Positions 18,541-25,997 of a DNA stretch of 64,000 nt are shown here, one piece after another. The DNA comes from Actinomycetes bacterium (GTDB taxonomy: Bacteria; Actinomycetota; Acidimicrobiia; Acidimicrobiales; Acidimicrobilacustridaceae): assembly GCA_029782145.1 (NCBI GenBank), contig JAKOVH010000016.1:558001-622000 (forward strand), given 5' to 3'. The translations under genes were made by a program, and so were the position numbers. Under the pieces are notes generated by a model. That model was given only the letters and a program-made list of their open reading frames with translations. It searched no databases and had not been told where the DNA came from. How positions within the stretch are numbered: the first letter of the stretch is position 1; each line of letters opens with the position of its first letter.

Positions 18541-18797
18541 TGGTCTCCCACGGGCTCGGGCACCTCGAGGAAGACCACGGCTCAGGACCGACCGACCGCT
18601 GGCCGACCGAACGCTGACGGGGCTGCTCGGTGGAGCGGCGCCGGGACGAGCTCGGGTGCAGGACGAGGCATGCGTCGCTCATCCAACACCCGCGGCGGCG
18701 CACGCGCGCGGATGGCGCCGGTGATGCCATCCGCCGTTCACCGAAGCGCCGCCAGCGACCTTCGTCAGGGTGCCGGCCAGGTGCCGGCCGGCCCGGG

Positions 18798-19502
18798 CTA
18801 GACGGCCACTCGCATGGGCAGGCCGCGGCGGTCGAGCGTCCCGTCGCCGAGCACGAGGGCGGTGCCGGCCGCCCAGCGCCGGGCCGTCCACGCCACGGCC
18901 GCGGCGTCGAGCACGTCGTCGGCCGCACTGCCTGGTAGGCGCCGGGCCAGCACCTCGCCGCTGTCGGGGAAGGGCTCGGCCAGCAGGGCGAGGCGCTCGG
19001 CGCGGCCCGCAGCGGTGCGCTTGGTCGTCGCCAGCGGGGCGCCGGCCAGCTCGGCGAACACCGACTCGGGGTGTGCCTCCACCACGGCCGAGGTGAGCGA
19101 CGGCTCGATGGCGTCGTCGACCTCGGCGATCTTGGCCAGGAGGTTGAACGCCTGGATCGACAGACCTCGCCCGTCGACGGCCCGGGCCCGGCGGAGCGCG
19201 TCGGCGTGGTCGACGCTGCCCAGCACGGCACGGGGCGGCACCAGGAACACTGACGAGCGCCGCCGGCCGAGCCGCGCCCTCGTCGCCAGGTCGCAGGCTC
19301 GTGGCCCTGCGTCGGGCAGGCCGATCGGCATGTCGATGGCGACGGCTCGCAGCCTCGCGGTCCTCACCCGGTCGAGCACCTCGCCGATGTGGGCCACCAC
19401 CTCGACGGACACGATCGGCGCGGGCCCGGCGGCGGGCGTGGTCGTCACCACCCATCCGCGGCGGCAGCCGTCGACCCCGGCCACCAGCGCCGGGCTGCTC
19501 AC
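18798..19502 (-). CDS. DUF429 family protein
   Basis: 234 residues. The pattern GVDGCRRGWVV near the N-terminus, AIDMPIGLPDAG, SSVFLVPPRAVLG, AHPESVFAEL and DDVLDAAAVAWTARR matches DUF429, a family with an RNase H-like appearance whose biochemical role is not established. The acidic positions in GVDGC and AIDMPIG and the late DDVLDA are where metal ligands would be expected. The GTG start at 19502 overlaps the TGA stop of the PIG-L gene (GTGA), so the two are translationally coupled. The 257 nt downstream, before phoH2, hold nothing recognisable. Confidence 0.82.
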   Translation of the reverse strand: MSSPALVAGVDGCRRGWVVTTTPAAGPAPIVSVEVVAHIGEVLDRVRTARLRAVAIDMPIGLPDAGPRACDLATRARLGRRRSSVFLVPPRAVLGSVDHADALRRARAVDGRGLSIQAFNLLAKIAEVDDAIEPSLTSAVVEAHPESVFAELAGAPLATTKRTAAGRAERLALLAEPFPDSGEVLARRLPGSAADDVLDAAAVAWTARRWAAGTALVLGDGTLDRRGLPMRVAV

Positions 19503-20308
19503 AGCTCGGTGAGCGCCTTGTACGCCTCGCCGGCCTCGACCCCGGCTCGAGCCCCGACCTCTGCGGCGCGGGCCAGCACCTTCTGGCGGAAGGCCTCGGC
19601 GGCGGTGCCGTCGTCGTCGTCGGGGATGTCGTGGGTGGTGCGGAACTGGGTGCGGTGGGCCAGCAGCGCCGAGACCTTGGTGTCGACGAAGCCGGTGACG
19701 TCCTCCACGTGGTCGGGCTCCTCGGCCTCGAACAGCAGCACGGCGTCGGGCCGGTGGAACCCGACGTCGTGGTGGCGGAAGAAGTGCGGGTCACGGGCCG
19801 CCACCAGCCCGTCGAGGGCGAGCCAGCCGGCGTTGCGGTGGTCGGGGTGCAGCCGGTAGCGGCGCCACGGGTCGTGGGCGAGGACCACCTCCGGTCGCAG
19901 GGCGCGGATCCAGTAGGCGACCTGGTCGCGCACGTGCAGCGTCGCCTCCAGCTCGCCGTCGACGTGGCCGAGCATCACCACCTTGCCGCGCGAGCCCAGG
20001 CGGCTCGCCGCTTCCATCTGCTCCTGCTTGCGCTGCTCGACGAGCGCCTCGACGTCGGCGTGGGGGTCCCACGTCCCCTTCGAGCCGTCGGTGAGCACCA
20101 GGTGGTTGAGCACGCAGCCGTGCGCCGCCCACTTGGCGAGGGTGGCCCCGCAGTGGAACTCGGCGTCGTCGGGGTGGGCGACGATGGCCAGCGCCCGCTC
20201 GGGCACGGGCAGATCGACCGACCGGACCGGGGCGGTCGGCACGCTGCCGACCGGCAAGGGGGAGGGCACGGGCTCGCCGGCGGCGGCGGGGGACGGCGTG
20301 GTCGTCAT
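19499..20308 (-). CDS. PIG-L family N-acetylglucosaminyl deacetylase
   Basis: 269 residues. Zinc site AIVAHPDDAEFHCG near residue 45 and the second histidine motif RLHPDHRNAG, both typical of LmbE/PIG-L deacetylases, which remove acetyl from GlcNAc-containing molecules. MshB-like or bacillithiol/mycothiol-type roles are possible but not specific; a clear Mca homologue is encoded separately at 50.2 kb. ATG at 20308 gives a 40-residue Pro/Val-rich lead before the fold. The second gene (DUF429) overlaps its stop. Upstream GATGCT 7 nt before the ATG may be a weak -10. Confidence 0.85.
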   Translation of the reverse strand: MTTTPSPAAAGEPVPSPLPVGSVPTAPVRSVDLPVPERALAIVAHPDDAEFHCGATLAKWAAHGCVLNHLVLTDGSKGTWDPHADVEALVEQRKQEQMEAASRLGSRGKVVMLGHVDGELEATLHVRDQVAYWIRALRPEVVLAHDPWRRYRLHPDHRNAGWLALDGLVAARDPHFFRHHDVGFHRPDAVLLFEAEEPDHVEDVTGFVDTKVSALLAHRTQFRTTHDIPDDDDGTAAEAFRQKVLARAAEVGARAGVEAGEAYKALTEL

Positions 20309-20389
20309 CGCCCGAAGCATCCCACGCGGCCCGGGCCGGCCTGGGGCCGCAGCCCGTCACACGCCGGGGACCGGTGGAGCCGGGTGGGG

Positions 20390-20977
20390 TCAGGTCGGGC
20401 ACGCCCCCCAGTCGGGCGCGTGCAGGTCGTCAGGGAGGTCGACGTCCCAGCCGAGGCGCGGCTCCCGCACGACCCGCACCGGCAGGCCGAGGCGCTCGGC
20501 CTCGGCGACGTGGCGGCGGAACGAGCCCGGGCCGTAAGCGAACACGAACCCGCTTGTCGCCGGAACCGCCGCCACGTTGGTGCCGTCGTCGTGGCGGTCG
20601 GGCACCAGGGTCACGCCGTCGCCTTCGGCCACCCACGCCAGGTCCCGGGCGTGGGGCAGGTCGGCGTGGGCGACGATGACCCGCTCGACGCCCAGCTCGG
20701 CCAGGTCGGCGACGCCTTCGTCCACCGCGCCGTTGAGGCCCCGTCCCGGCTTCCAGAGCACCGAGGCGCCGACGCCGGCCGCCCACGCCGCCACCTCCTC
20801 GTCGTCGCACACCACCCACACCCGTAACGGAGCGGCGGCCCGGATCACCGCGTCGGCCATGGAGCGGGCGAGCTCGGCCCGTTCGCCGGGGGAGAGGGCG
20901 GAGGCCAGGCGGCCCTTGGCGTCCCGGAACGCCTTCACCGGGACGAGGACGGCGACGCTCCCAACCGGCTCGGACAC
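20390..20977 (-). CDS. cofC: 2-phospho-L-lactate guanylyltransferase (coenzyme F420 biosynthesis)
   Basis: 195 residues, close to CofC size. A nucleotidyltransferase fold begins AVLVPVKAFRDAKGRLASALSPGERAEL, the CofC signature region with KxxxxAKxRL. HADLPHARDLAW follows (in place of the usual AD(L/F)P metal site), then GTNVAAV and WDVDLPDDL near the end. The enzyme activates 2-phospho-L-lactate (or phosphoenolpyruvate/3-phosphoglycerate in other lineages) with GTP for F420 assembly. GTG at 20977 lies 7 nt after TACACT (20985-20990), a leaderless-type start. Divergent from gpsA with an 81-nt gap. The two luciferase-like oxidoreductases near 59 and 62 kb are plausible users of F420. Confidence 0.9.
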   Translation of the reverse strand: MSEPVGSVAVLVPVKAFRDAKGRLASALSPGERAELARSMADAVIRAAAPLRVWVVCDDEEVAAWAAGVGASVLWKPGRGLNGAVDEGVADLAELGVERVIVAHADLPHARDLAWVAEGDGVTLVPDRHDDGTNVAAVPATSGFVFAYGPGSFRRHVAEAERLGLPVRVVREPRLGWDVDLPDDLHAPDWGACPT

Positions 20978-21058
20978 GGGGGCGAGTGTAGGACCGGGTG
21001 CGCCCGAGCCCGCCGGGCACCACCGTGGCCGCTCGCCGGCGAGCCCTAGGGTGCGGGC

Positions 21059-22072
21059 ATGGCCCAGGAGCGGACGAGCGTCGCCGTCGTCGGCGCGGGG
21101 AGCTGGGGCACCACCATCGCCCACACCCTGGCCGGCAACGCCGGCGTGACGCTGTGGGCGCGCGACCCCGGCCTCGCCGCCGAGCTCGACCGCGAGCGCA
21201 CCAACCAGCGCCACCTGCCCGGGGCGCGGCTCGATCCTCGGGTCCGGGTGACCGCCGGGCTGGCCGGTGCGGTGGGCGCCGCCGACGTGGTGCTCGTGGC
21301 CGTGCCCACCGTCGGGTTCCGTGCCGTCGTGGCGGCCCTGGCCGCCGACCTGCGCTTGGGTGTGCCGGTGGTGAGCCTCGCCAAGGGGTTCGAGCCGGGC
21401 ACCCGCCTCCGCATGACCGAGGTGATCGCCGAGGTGGCGCCGCGCCGGCCCTGCGGCGCGCTCACCGGTCCCAACCTGGCCCGGGAGATCCTCGACGGCC
21501 ACGCCGCCGCGTCGGTGCTGGCGATGGCCGAGGACGACGTCGCCGAGGGGCTGCAGGAGGTGCTGTCGACCGAGTGGTTCCGGGTGTACCGCAACCCCGA
21601 CGTCGTCGGCTGCGAGCTGGCCGGCGCGCTGAAGAACGTGGTCGCCATCGCCGCCGGCATGGCCGAGGGCCTCGGCACCGGCGACAACACGCGCGCCGCG
21701 GTGATCACCAGGGGCCTCGCCGAGCTCAGCCGGCTCGGCGCGGCGATGGGCGGCAGCCCGCTCACCTTCTCCGGGCTCGCCGGCCTCGGCGACCTCGTCG
21801 CCACCTGCGCCAGCCCGCTCAGCCGCAACCGCTACGTCGGCGAGCAGCTGGGACGGGGCCGGTCGCTCGACGACGTGCTCGCCGAGCTGCGCAGCGTCGC
21901 CGAGGGCGTCACCGCCGCGCCCATCGCGTGCGAGCTCGCCGCCGAGCACGGCGTGGAGGTGCCGATCGCCAGCCAGGTCGCCGACGTGCTCGCCGGGCGC
22001 ACGACGGCGGCGGAGGCCTACCGCGGCCTGCTCGGGCGTCGCCGGCGCGAGGAGCTGTACGGCCTCGGGTGA
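21059..22072 (+). CDS. gpsA: NAD(P)-dependent glycerol-3-phosphate dehydrogenase
   Basis: 337 residues, normal GpsA length. N-terminal nucleotide-binding VVGAGSWGTTIAH, VPTVGFRAVVAAL, SLAKGFEPG, GALTGPNLAREI, the catalytic Lys in ELAGALKNVVAIAAGM, GDNTRAAVITRGLAE, TFSGLAGLGDLVATC and SRNRYVGEQLGRG are all present. It reduces dihydroxyacetone phosphate to sn-glycerol-3-phosphate for phospholipid synthesis. ATG at 21059 is 6 nt after TAGGGT (21047-21052) with no ribosome site, so the mRNA is probably leaderless. Confidence 0.96.
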   Translation: MAQERTSVAVVGAGSWGTTIAHTLAGNAGVTLWARDPGLAAELDRERTNQRHLPGARLDPRVRVTAGLAGAVGAADVVLVAVPTVGFRAVVAALAADLRLGVPVVSLAKGFEPGTRLRMTEVIAEVAPRRPCGALTGPNLAREILDGHAAASVLAMAEDDVAEGLQEVLSTEWFRVYRNPDVVGCELAGALKNVVAIAAGMAEGLGTGDNTRAAVITRGLAELSRLGAAMGGSPLTFSGLAGLGDLVATCASPLSRNRYVGEQLGRGRSLDDVLAELRSVAEGVTAAPIACELAAEHGVEVPIASQVADVLAGRTTAAEAYRGLLGRRRREELYGLG

Positions 22073-22134
22073 CCTCACGCCGTCGCGGCGGCGAGCGGAT
22101 CGTGGCGATGGGCTCCGGCAGTAGCGTCTGAGCG

Positions 22135-24360
22135 ATGTCCGGAGGGATCGACGACGAGCTGCTCCCGTGGTGGTGGCACCGCCAGGTCGACCCCCGCTCG
22201 CCCGACGTCGTCCCCGGTCCGCGCTCGAGCGAGAGCACCACGCACCGCAACTGGGCGCTGCTCGGCACCATCGGCGGCACCGAGCGGGCGGTGATCGACC
22301 CCCGAGGGCTGGTGACCCCGTGGCCCGACGGGTGGTCGCTCGACTGGTGGATCGGCGCCGACGACACGTGGCACCTCCCGTCGCGGGCCGCCGGCGTGCG
22401 CCAGCGGCTCGTGCGCGACACGCCGGTCGTGGAGACCGTCGCCCGCATCCCCGGCGGCGAGCTGGTGCACCGGGCGTGGGCGGTGGCGGCCGGCGAGGGG
22501 GTGCCCGACGGCGGCGCCGTGGTGGTGGAGCTCGAGAACGCCTCACCCGTGCCGGTGGCGGTGGCCTTCGCCATCCGGCCGTTCAACGCGCTCGGCCGTG
22601 CCTCCGTGTCCGCGATCACCCTCGACGGCCTCGTCGTGTCGGTCGACGGCCGTCCGGCGGTGGTCCTCCCCAAGGCGCCGTCGCGGGTGGCCGTGGGCAC
22701 GGCCGGCGCCGACGCGGTGGTGCCGACCGTGGCGGGGGAGGCGGCGTCGTCGTGGCCGGACGGCGGGGTCCGCTGCAGCGCCGGCCGGGCCTCGGCCGCC
22801 ATGCTGTACCCCCTTCCGCACTCGGCGACGGTCCGGGTGCTGCTGCCGCTCGTGGGTGCCCGGCCGACGGCGGCCCGCCGCCGCGTCGACGGCGGCCCGG
22901 CGGCCGACCCGCGTGCCGTTCCGGACGCGTCGCGGGTGGCGTCGGGATGGGAAGCCCAGACCCGTCGAGCGCCCCGCCTCGAGCTGCCCGAGCCTCGGCT
23001 GGCCGAGGCGGTCGCCGCGGCGCGCTGCGCGGCGCTGCTGCACAGCGGCGGCGACGACGTCGCGGCCTGGCCCCTCGCCGTGGTGGGCGGACTCGACACC
23101 GCCGAGCTGTGCCTCGCCCTCGACCAGCACGGGCTCCACCTCGAGGCCGAGCGGCTGCTGCTCGGCTTCGCCGACCGCCAGGGCCTCGACGGAGCATTTG
23201 CCGGCGAATCATCTCGCATCGACGCGGCCGCCGCCTGGCTGCACGCAGTGGGCCACCACGTCCGCCTCACCGGCGACGCGACCCTCGCCGAGGCGCTCGT
23301 CGGCCCGGTCGCGAAGGCGGCGCACCACCTGCGGCGACGCCTCACCGCCCGGCGCGCCCGCCGCAACGGCGGGCCCTCGCTGTTCCCGCCGGGATCGGGT
23401 CCGTCGTGGCTGCCGGCGGGCGACCACGCCACGTACCACGACGCCCTCTGGGCCCGTCGGGGCCTGCTCGACGCCGCCCTCGTGCTGCGCGTGGCCGGGC
23501 AGCACGAGGCGGGCGCCGAGCCCGCCGCGGTCGCCGAGACCCTGACCGCGTCGCTGCGCGCGGCGCTGGGGGCCGAGCCCGCAGCGGGCGCCGGGCCGGG
23601 CGAGCGCACGCCGGCCGGCGCCCTGGCCACCGCCGTGGCCGTGGCGGCGACGCTCACCGGGCCCGAGGCGGTGCCCCAGGAGCTGTGGGCCGCGCTCGAT
23701 GCCGCGTTGGCCCACACGCCCGAGCTGGTCCGCGGTGGGGTGTGGCACGAGCTCGGCCACGCCGGGCTCAGCCCCCGGCTCACGGCCTGGCTGGCGGCGG
23801 CGCGCGCCGCCGCCGGGCGGGCCGACGTCGCGGAACCGCTGGCCTGGCTGCTCGAGCGGGGCCAGCCGGTGTGGGCCTGGCCCGAGGTGGTGCACCCCCG
23901 CAGCGGCGGTGGCTGCGGCGGCGAAGGCCACCACGCGGCGTCGACCGCGGCGGTGCTGCAGCTCGCCCGGCGGCTGGCCGTCCACGAGGCGGGCGCCGGC
24001 GTCGACCTGCTGCCGGCCGTGCCCGACACGTGGCTCGGCCAGCCTCTCGAGGCCCACGCCGTGCCGACCTCCTACGGGCTGGTGTCGTTCGCCATCCGCT
24101 GGCACGGCGAGCGCCCCGCGCTGCTGTGGGAGCTCGAGCCGCACGCCGACCGGGCGGTGGCCGAGGCCGTCGCCGCGGTGGCGCCGTTCCGGCTCCGGGT
24201 GCCCGGACTCGACCCGGCGTGGTCCTCCACCGAGGCGCGCGGTGAGGCGCTCCTCGCACCACCGCGCCCGGTCGCCGACCACGCCACCGCGCCCAGCCCC
24301 CCGTCACCGGAGCCGGCGCTGGACCCTGGCCCGCTCGACGGTGGAGGCTCCTTCACGTGA
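22135..24360 (+). CDS. Large six-hairpin glycosidase-like protein of unknown specificity
   Basis: 741 residues. The N-terminal third is beta-rich (ALLGTIGGTERAVIDPRGLVTPWPDG, VVVELENASPVPVAVAFAIRPF). From about 290 to 600 it is an Ala/Leu-rich helical region with histidine/tryptophan clusters (WPLAVVGGLDTAELCLALDQHG, WLPAGDHATYHDALWARRGLLDAALVL). The end reads DLLPAVPDTWLGQPLEAH and TSYGLVSFAIRWHGERPALLWEL. This layout resembles alpha/alpha six-hairpin glycosidase-like proteins; no catalytic acids are assigned. ATG at 22135 is 7 nt after TAGCGT (22122-22127), no ribosome site. The stop overlaps the GTG of the cyclase gene (GTGA), so both are translated together. A GH38 mannosidase is encoded convergently downstream. 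Confidence 0.6.
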   Translation: MSGGIDDELLPWWWHRQVDPRSPDVVPGPRSSESTTHRNWALLGTIGGTERAVIDPRGLVTPWPDGWSLDWWIGADDTWHLPSRAAGVRQRLVRDTPVVETVARIPGGELVHRAWAVAAGEGVPDGGAVVVELENASPVPVAVAFAIRPFNALGRASVSAITLDGLVVSVDGRPAVVLPKAPSRVAVGTAGADAVVPTVAGEAASSWPDGGVRCSAGRASAAMLYPLPHSATVRVLLPLVGARPTAARRRVDGGPAADPRAVPDASRVASGWEAQTRRAPRLELPEPRLAEAVAAARCAALLHSGGDDVAAWPLAVVGGLDTAELCLALDQHGLHLEAERLLLGFADRQGLDGAFAGESSRIDAAAAWLHAVGHHVRLTGDATLAEALVGPVAKAAHHLRRRLTARRARRNGGPSLFPPGSGPSWLPAGDHATYHDALWARRGLLDAALVLRVAGQHEAGAEPAAVAETLTASLRAALGAEPAAGAGPGERTPAGALATAVAVAATLTGPEAVPQELWAALDAALAHTPELVRGGVWHELGHAGLSPRLTAWLAAARAAAGRADVAEPLAWLLERGQPVWAWPEVVHPRSGGGCGGEGHHAASTAAVLQLARRLAVHEAGAGVDLLPAVPDTWLGQPLEAHAVPTSYGLVSFAIRWHGERPALLWELEPHADRAVAEAVAAVAPFRLRVPGLDPAWSSTEARGEALLAPPRPVADHATAPSPPSPEPALDPGPLDGGGSFT

Positions 24361-25973
24361 CCGACGAGGGCGGCACCGAGGCCGCCAGCCCACCACCAGC
24401 CGACCTGGCGCGCGTGCTGGAGCCCTTGCTCGGGCTCGACCAGGCCCGCTACGGGCTCGAGGACGTGGCCCGGCTGTCGGGCTTCGACGCCGAGCAGCTG
24501 CGCGACTACTGGCGAGCCCTCGGGTTCCCCGACCCGCGCCCGGGGGAGAAGCTCTTCACCGAGGGCGACGTGGAGATGCTGGCCACGGTGGTCGGGCTCA
24601 TCGCCGGCGGCGCCGTCGAGCCGGGGGTCGCCCGCCAGATGGCGAGGGTGATCGGCACGTCGCTCGACCGCATCGCCGGCGCCGAGGTCGACGCGTTCCT
24701 GCGCATGGCGGTGGACCGCGACGGGGCGGAAGGAGCGGGTGGCCTCGACCTGCAGGCCACCGCGCTCATCCCTCGGGTGCTCGAGCTGGTCTGGCGCCGT
24801 CGGCTGGCGGCCGAGGCCCGTCGCCGCATGGTGCGCGCCGGCGCCGAGAACGGCTCGCCCGTGTGCGTCGGATTCGCCGACCTGGTGGGCTTCACCGCCC
24901 AGACCCAGCAGCTCGACACCTCCGAGCTGGCGGAGGTCGTCGGGCGCTTCGAGGCGGTGGCCTACGACGTCGTCGCCGCCGGCGGCGGACGGGTGGTGAA
25001 GACCATCGGCGACGAGGTCCTGTTCGTCAACGACGACGTCGTGGCCGGCTGCCGCACCGCCTTGGAGCTGGCCCGGCGCTACCGCGACGACGAAGCCCTC
25101 TCCGATGTCCGCGTCGGCCTGGCCTCGGGGCCGGTGCTCGAGCGCGACGGCGACGTGTACGGCCACACCGTCAACCTCGCCAGCCGCATCGTCAGCATCG
25201 CCTTCCCCGGCTCGGTGGTGGTCTCCGCCGACCTGCGGGAGGCCGTGAAGGGCCACGAGGAGTTCACCTTCACGTCCCTGCGCAGCCACTACCTCAAGGA
25301 CATCGGCCGCCTCCCCCTGTGGCGCATGCGGCGCACCGACGACCCCGTGGAGGGCTCGTTCATGAGCGCCAAGCGCGACTGGGCGGCGCGCCACCGCGTG
25401 CTCGAGGACCGCTGGGAGGCCCAGCGACGGGAGGCGCGCCAGCGGGCCGAGACCCTCATGCCGGCCATCGAGTTCGACGTCGCCCAGCTGCCCGGCCGCC
25501 TGCCCGAGGTGCTGTCGGGCACCGCGTCCCCGGAGGTGCTCGAGAGCCTCATCGAGGACCCCACGACCGGTGAGCTCGAGGCGCTGGCCGCCGCGGTGCT
25601 CGACTCCGGCATCGACCCGGAGCTGCAGGTCGACCTGCTCACCGACCTGGGCGCGGCCGAGAAGCTCCGCGAGCTGCAGCTGGAGGCGGAACGCAAGGCC
25701 AGCGAAGCCGACCGCGAGGCGGAGGCCGAGCTGCGCCGCATCGAGCGCCAGACCGCCGCGGCCCTCGACGCCATCGAGCGCGAGCACCGCGAGCGGGTGG
25801 CCGAGGCCATCGCCGAGGCCACCGAGGCCTCCCGCAAGGTCGACGAGCGGGCGGCGCGACGCCTCGACCAGGTGGCCAAGGAGGCCGAGCGCAAGGCCGA
25901 GCAGGCCACCCGCTCGGCCCGGGCCAAGGCTCGGCGCGCCGCCCAGCACCGGTCGCGGCACCGCGGCCGCTGA
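24357..25973 (+). CDS. Class III adenylate/guanylate cyclase with N-terminal regulatory domain and C-terminal coiled coil
   Basis: 538 residues. Residues 15-150 are helical and resemble the autoinhibitory domain of Rv1264-type cyclases (RYGLEDVARLSGFDAEQLRDYWRALGF). Residues 165-325 are the catalytic domain: metal Asp175 in GFADLVGFTA, Lys215 and Asp219 in VVKTIGDEVLF, and Asn273/Arg277 in GHTVNLASR. The C-terminal 110 residues are a highly charged heptad-like helix rich in E, R, K and A, an unusual addition. A single catalytic domain must homodimerise. GTG at 24357 overlaps the preceding stop by 4 nt, indicating coupling to the glycosidase-like protein. Cyclic AMP is the likely product; sequence alone does not exclude cGMP. 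Confidence 0.87.
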   Translation: MTDEGGTEAASPPPADLARVLEPLLGLDQARYGLEDVARLSGFDAEQLRDYWRALGFPDPRPGEKLFTEGDVEMLATVVGLIAGGAVEPGVARQMARVIGTSLDRIAGAEVDAFLRMAVDRDGAEGAGGLDLQATALIPRVLELVWRRRLAAEARRRMVRAGAENGSPVCVGFADLVGFTAQTQQLDTSELAEVVGRFEAVAYDVVAAGGGRVVKTIGDEVLFVNDDVVAGCRTALELARRYRDDEALSDVRVGLASGPVLERDGDVYGHTVNLASRIVSIAFPGSVVVSADLREAVKGHEEFTFTSLRSHYLKDIGRLPLWRMRRTDDPVEGSFMSAKRDWAARHRVLEDRWEAQRREARQRAETLMPAIEFDVAQLPGRLPEVLSGTASPEVLESLIEDPTTGELEALAAAVLDSGIDPELQVDLLTDLGAAEKLRELQLEAERKASEADREAEAELRRIERQTAAALDAIEREHRERVAEAIAEATEASRKVDERAARRLDQVAKEAERKAEQATRSARAKARRAAQHRSRHRGR

Positions 25974-25997
25974 CCCGCCGCTCCCCGGGGGCGCGGC

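Noticed and set aside
18541..18797. A phoAT-like antitoxin gene upstream of phoH2
   Set aside because: Short frames exist but none has a convincing start signal or a plausible protein.
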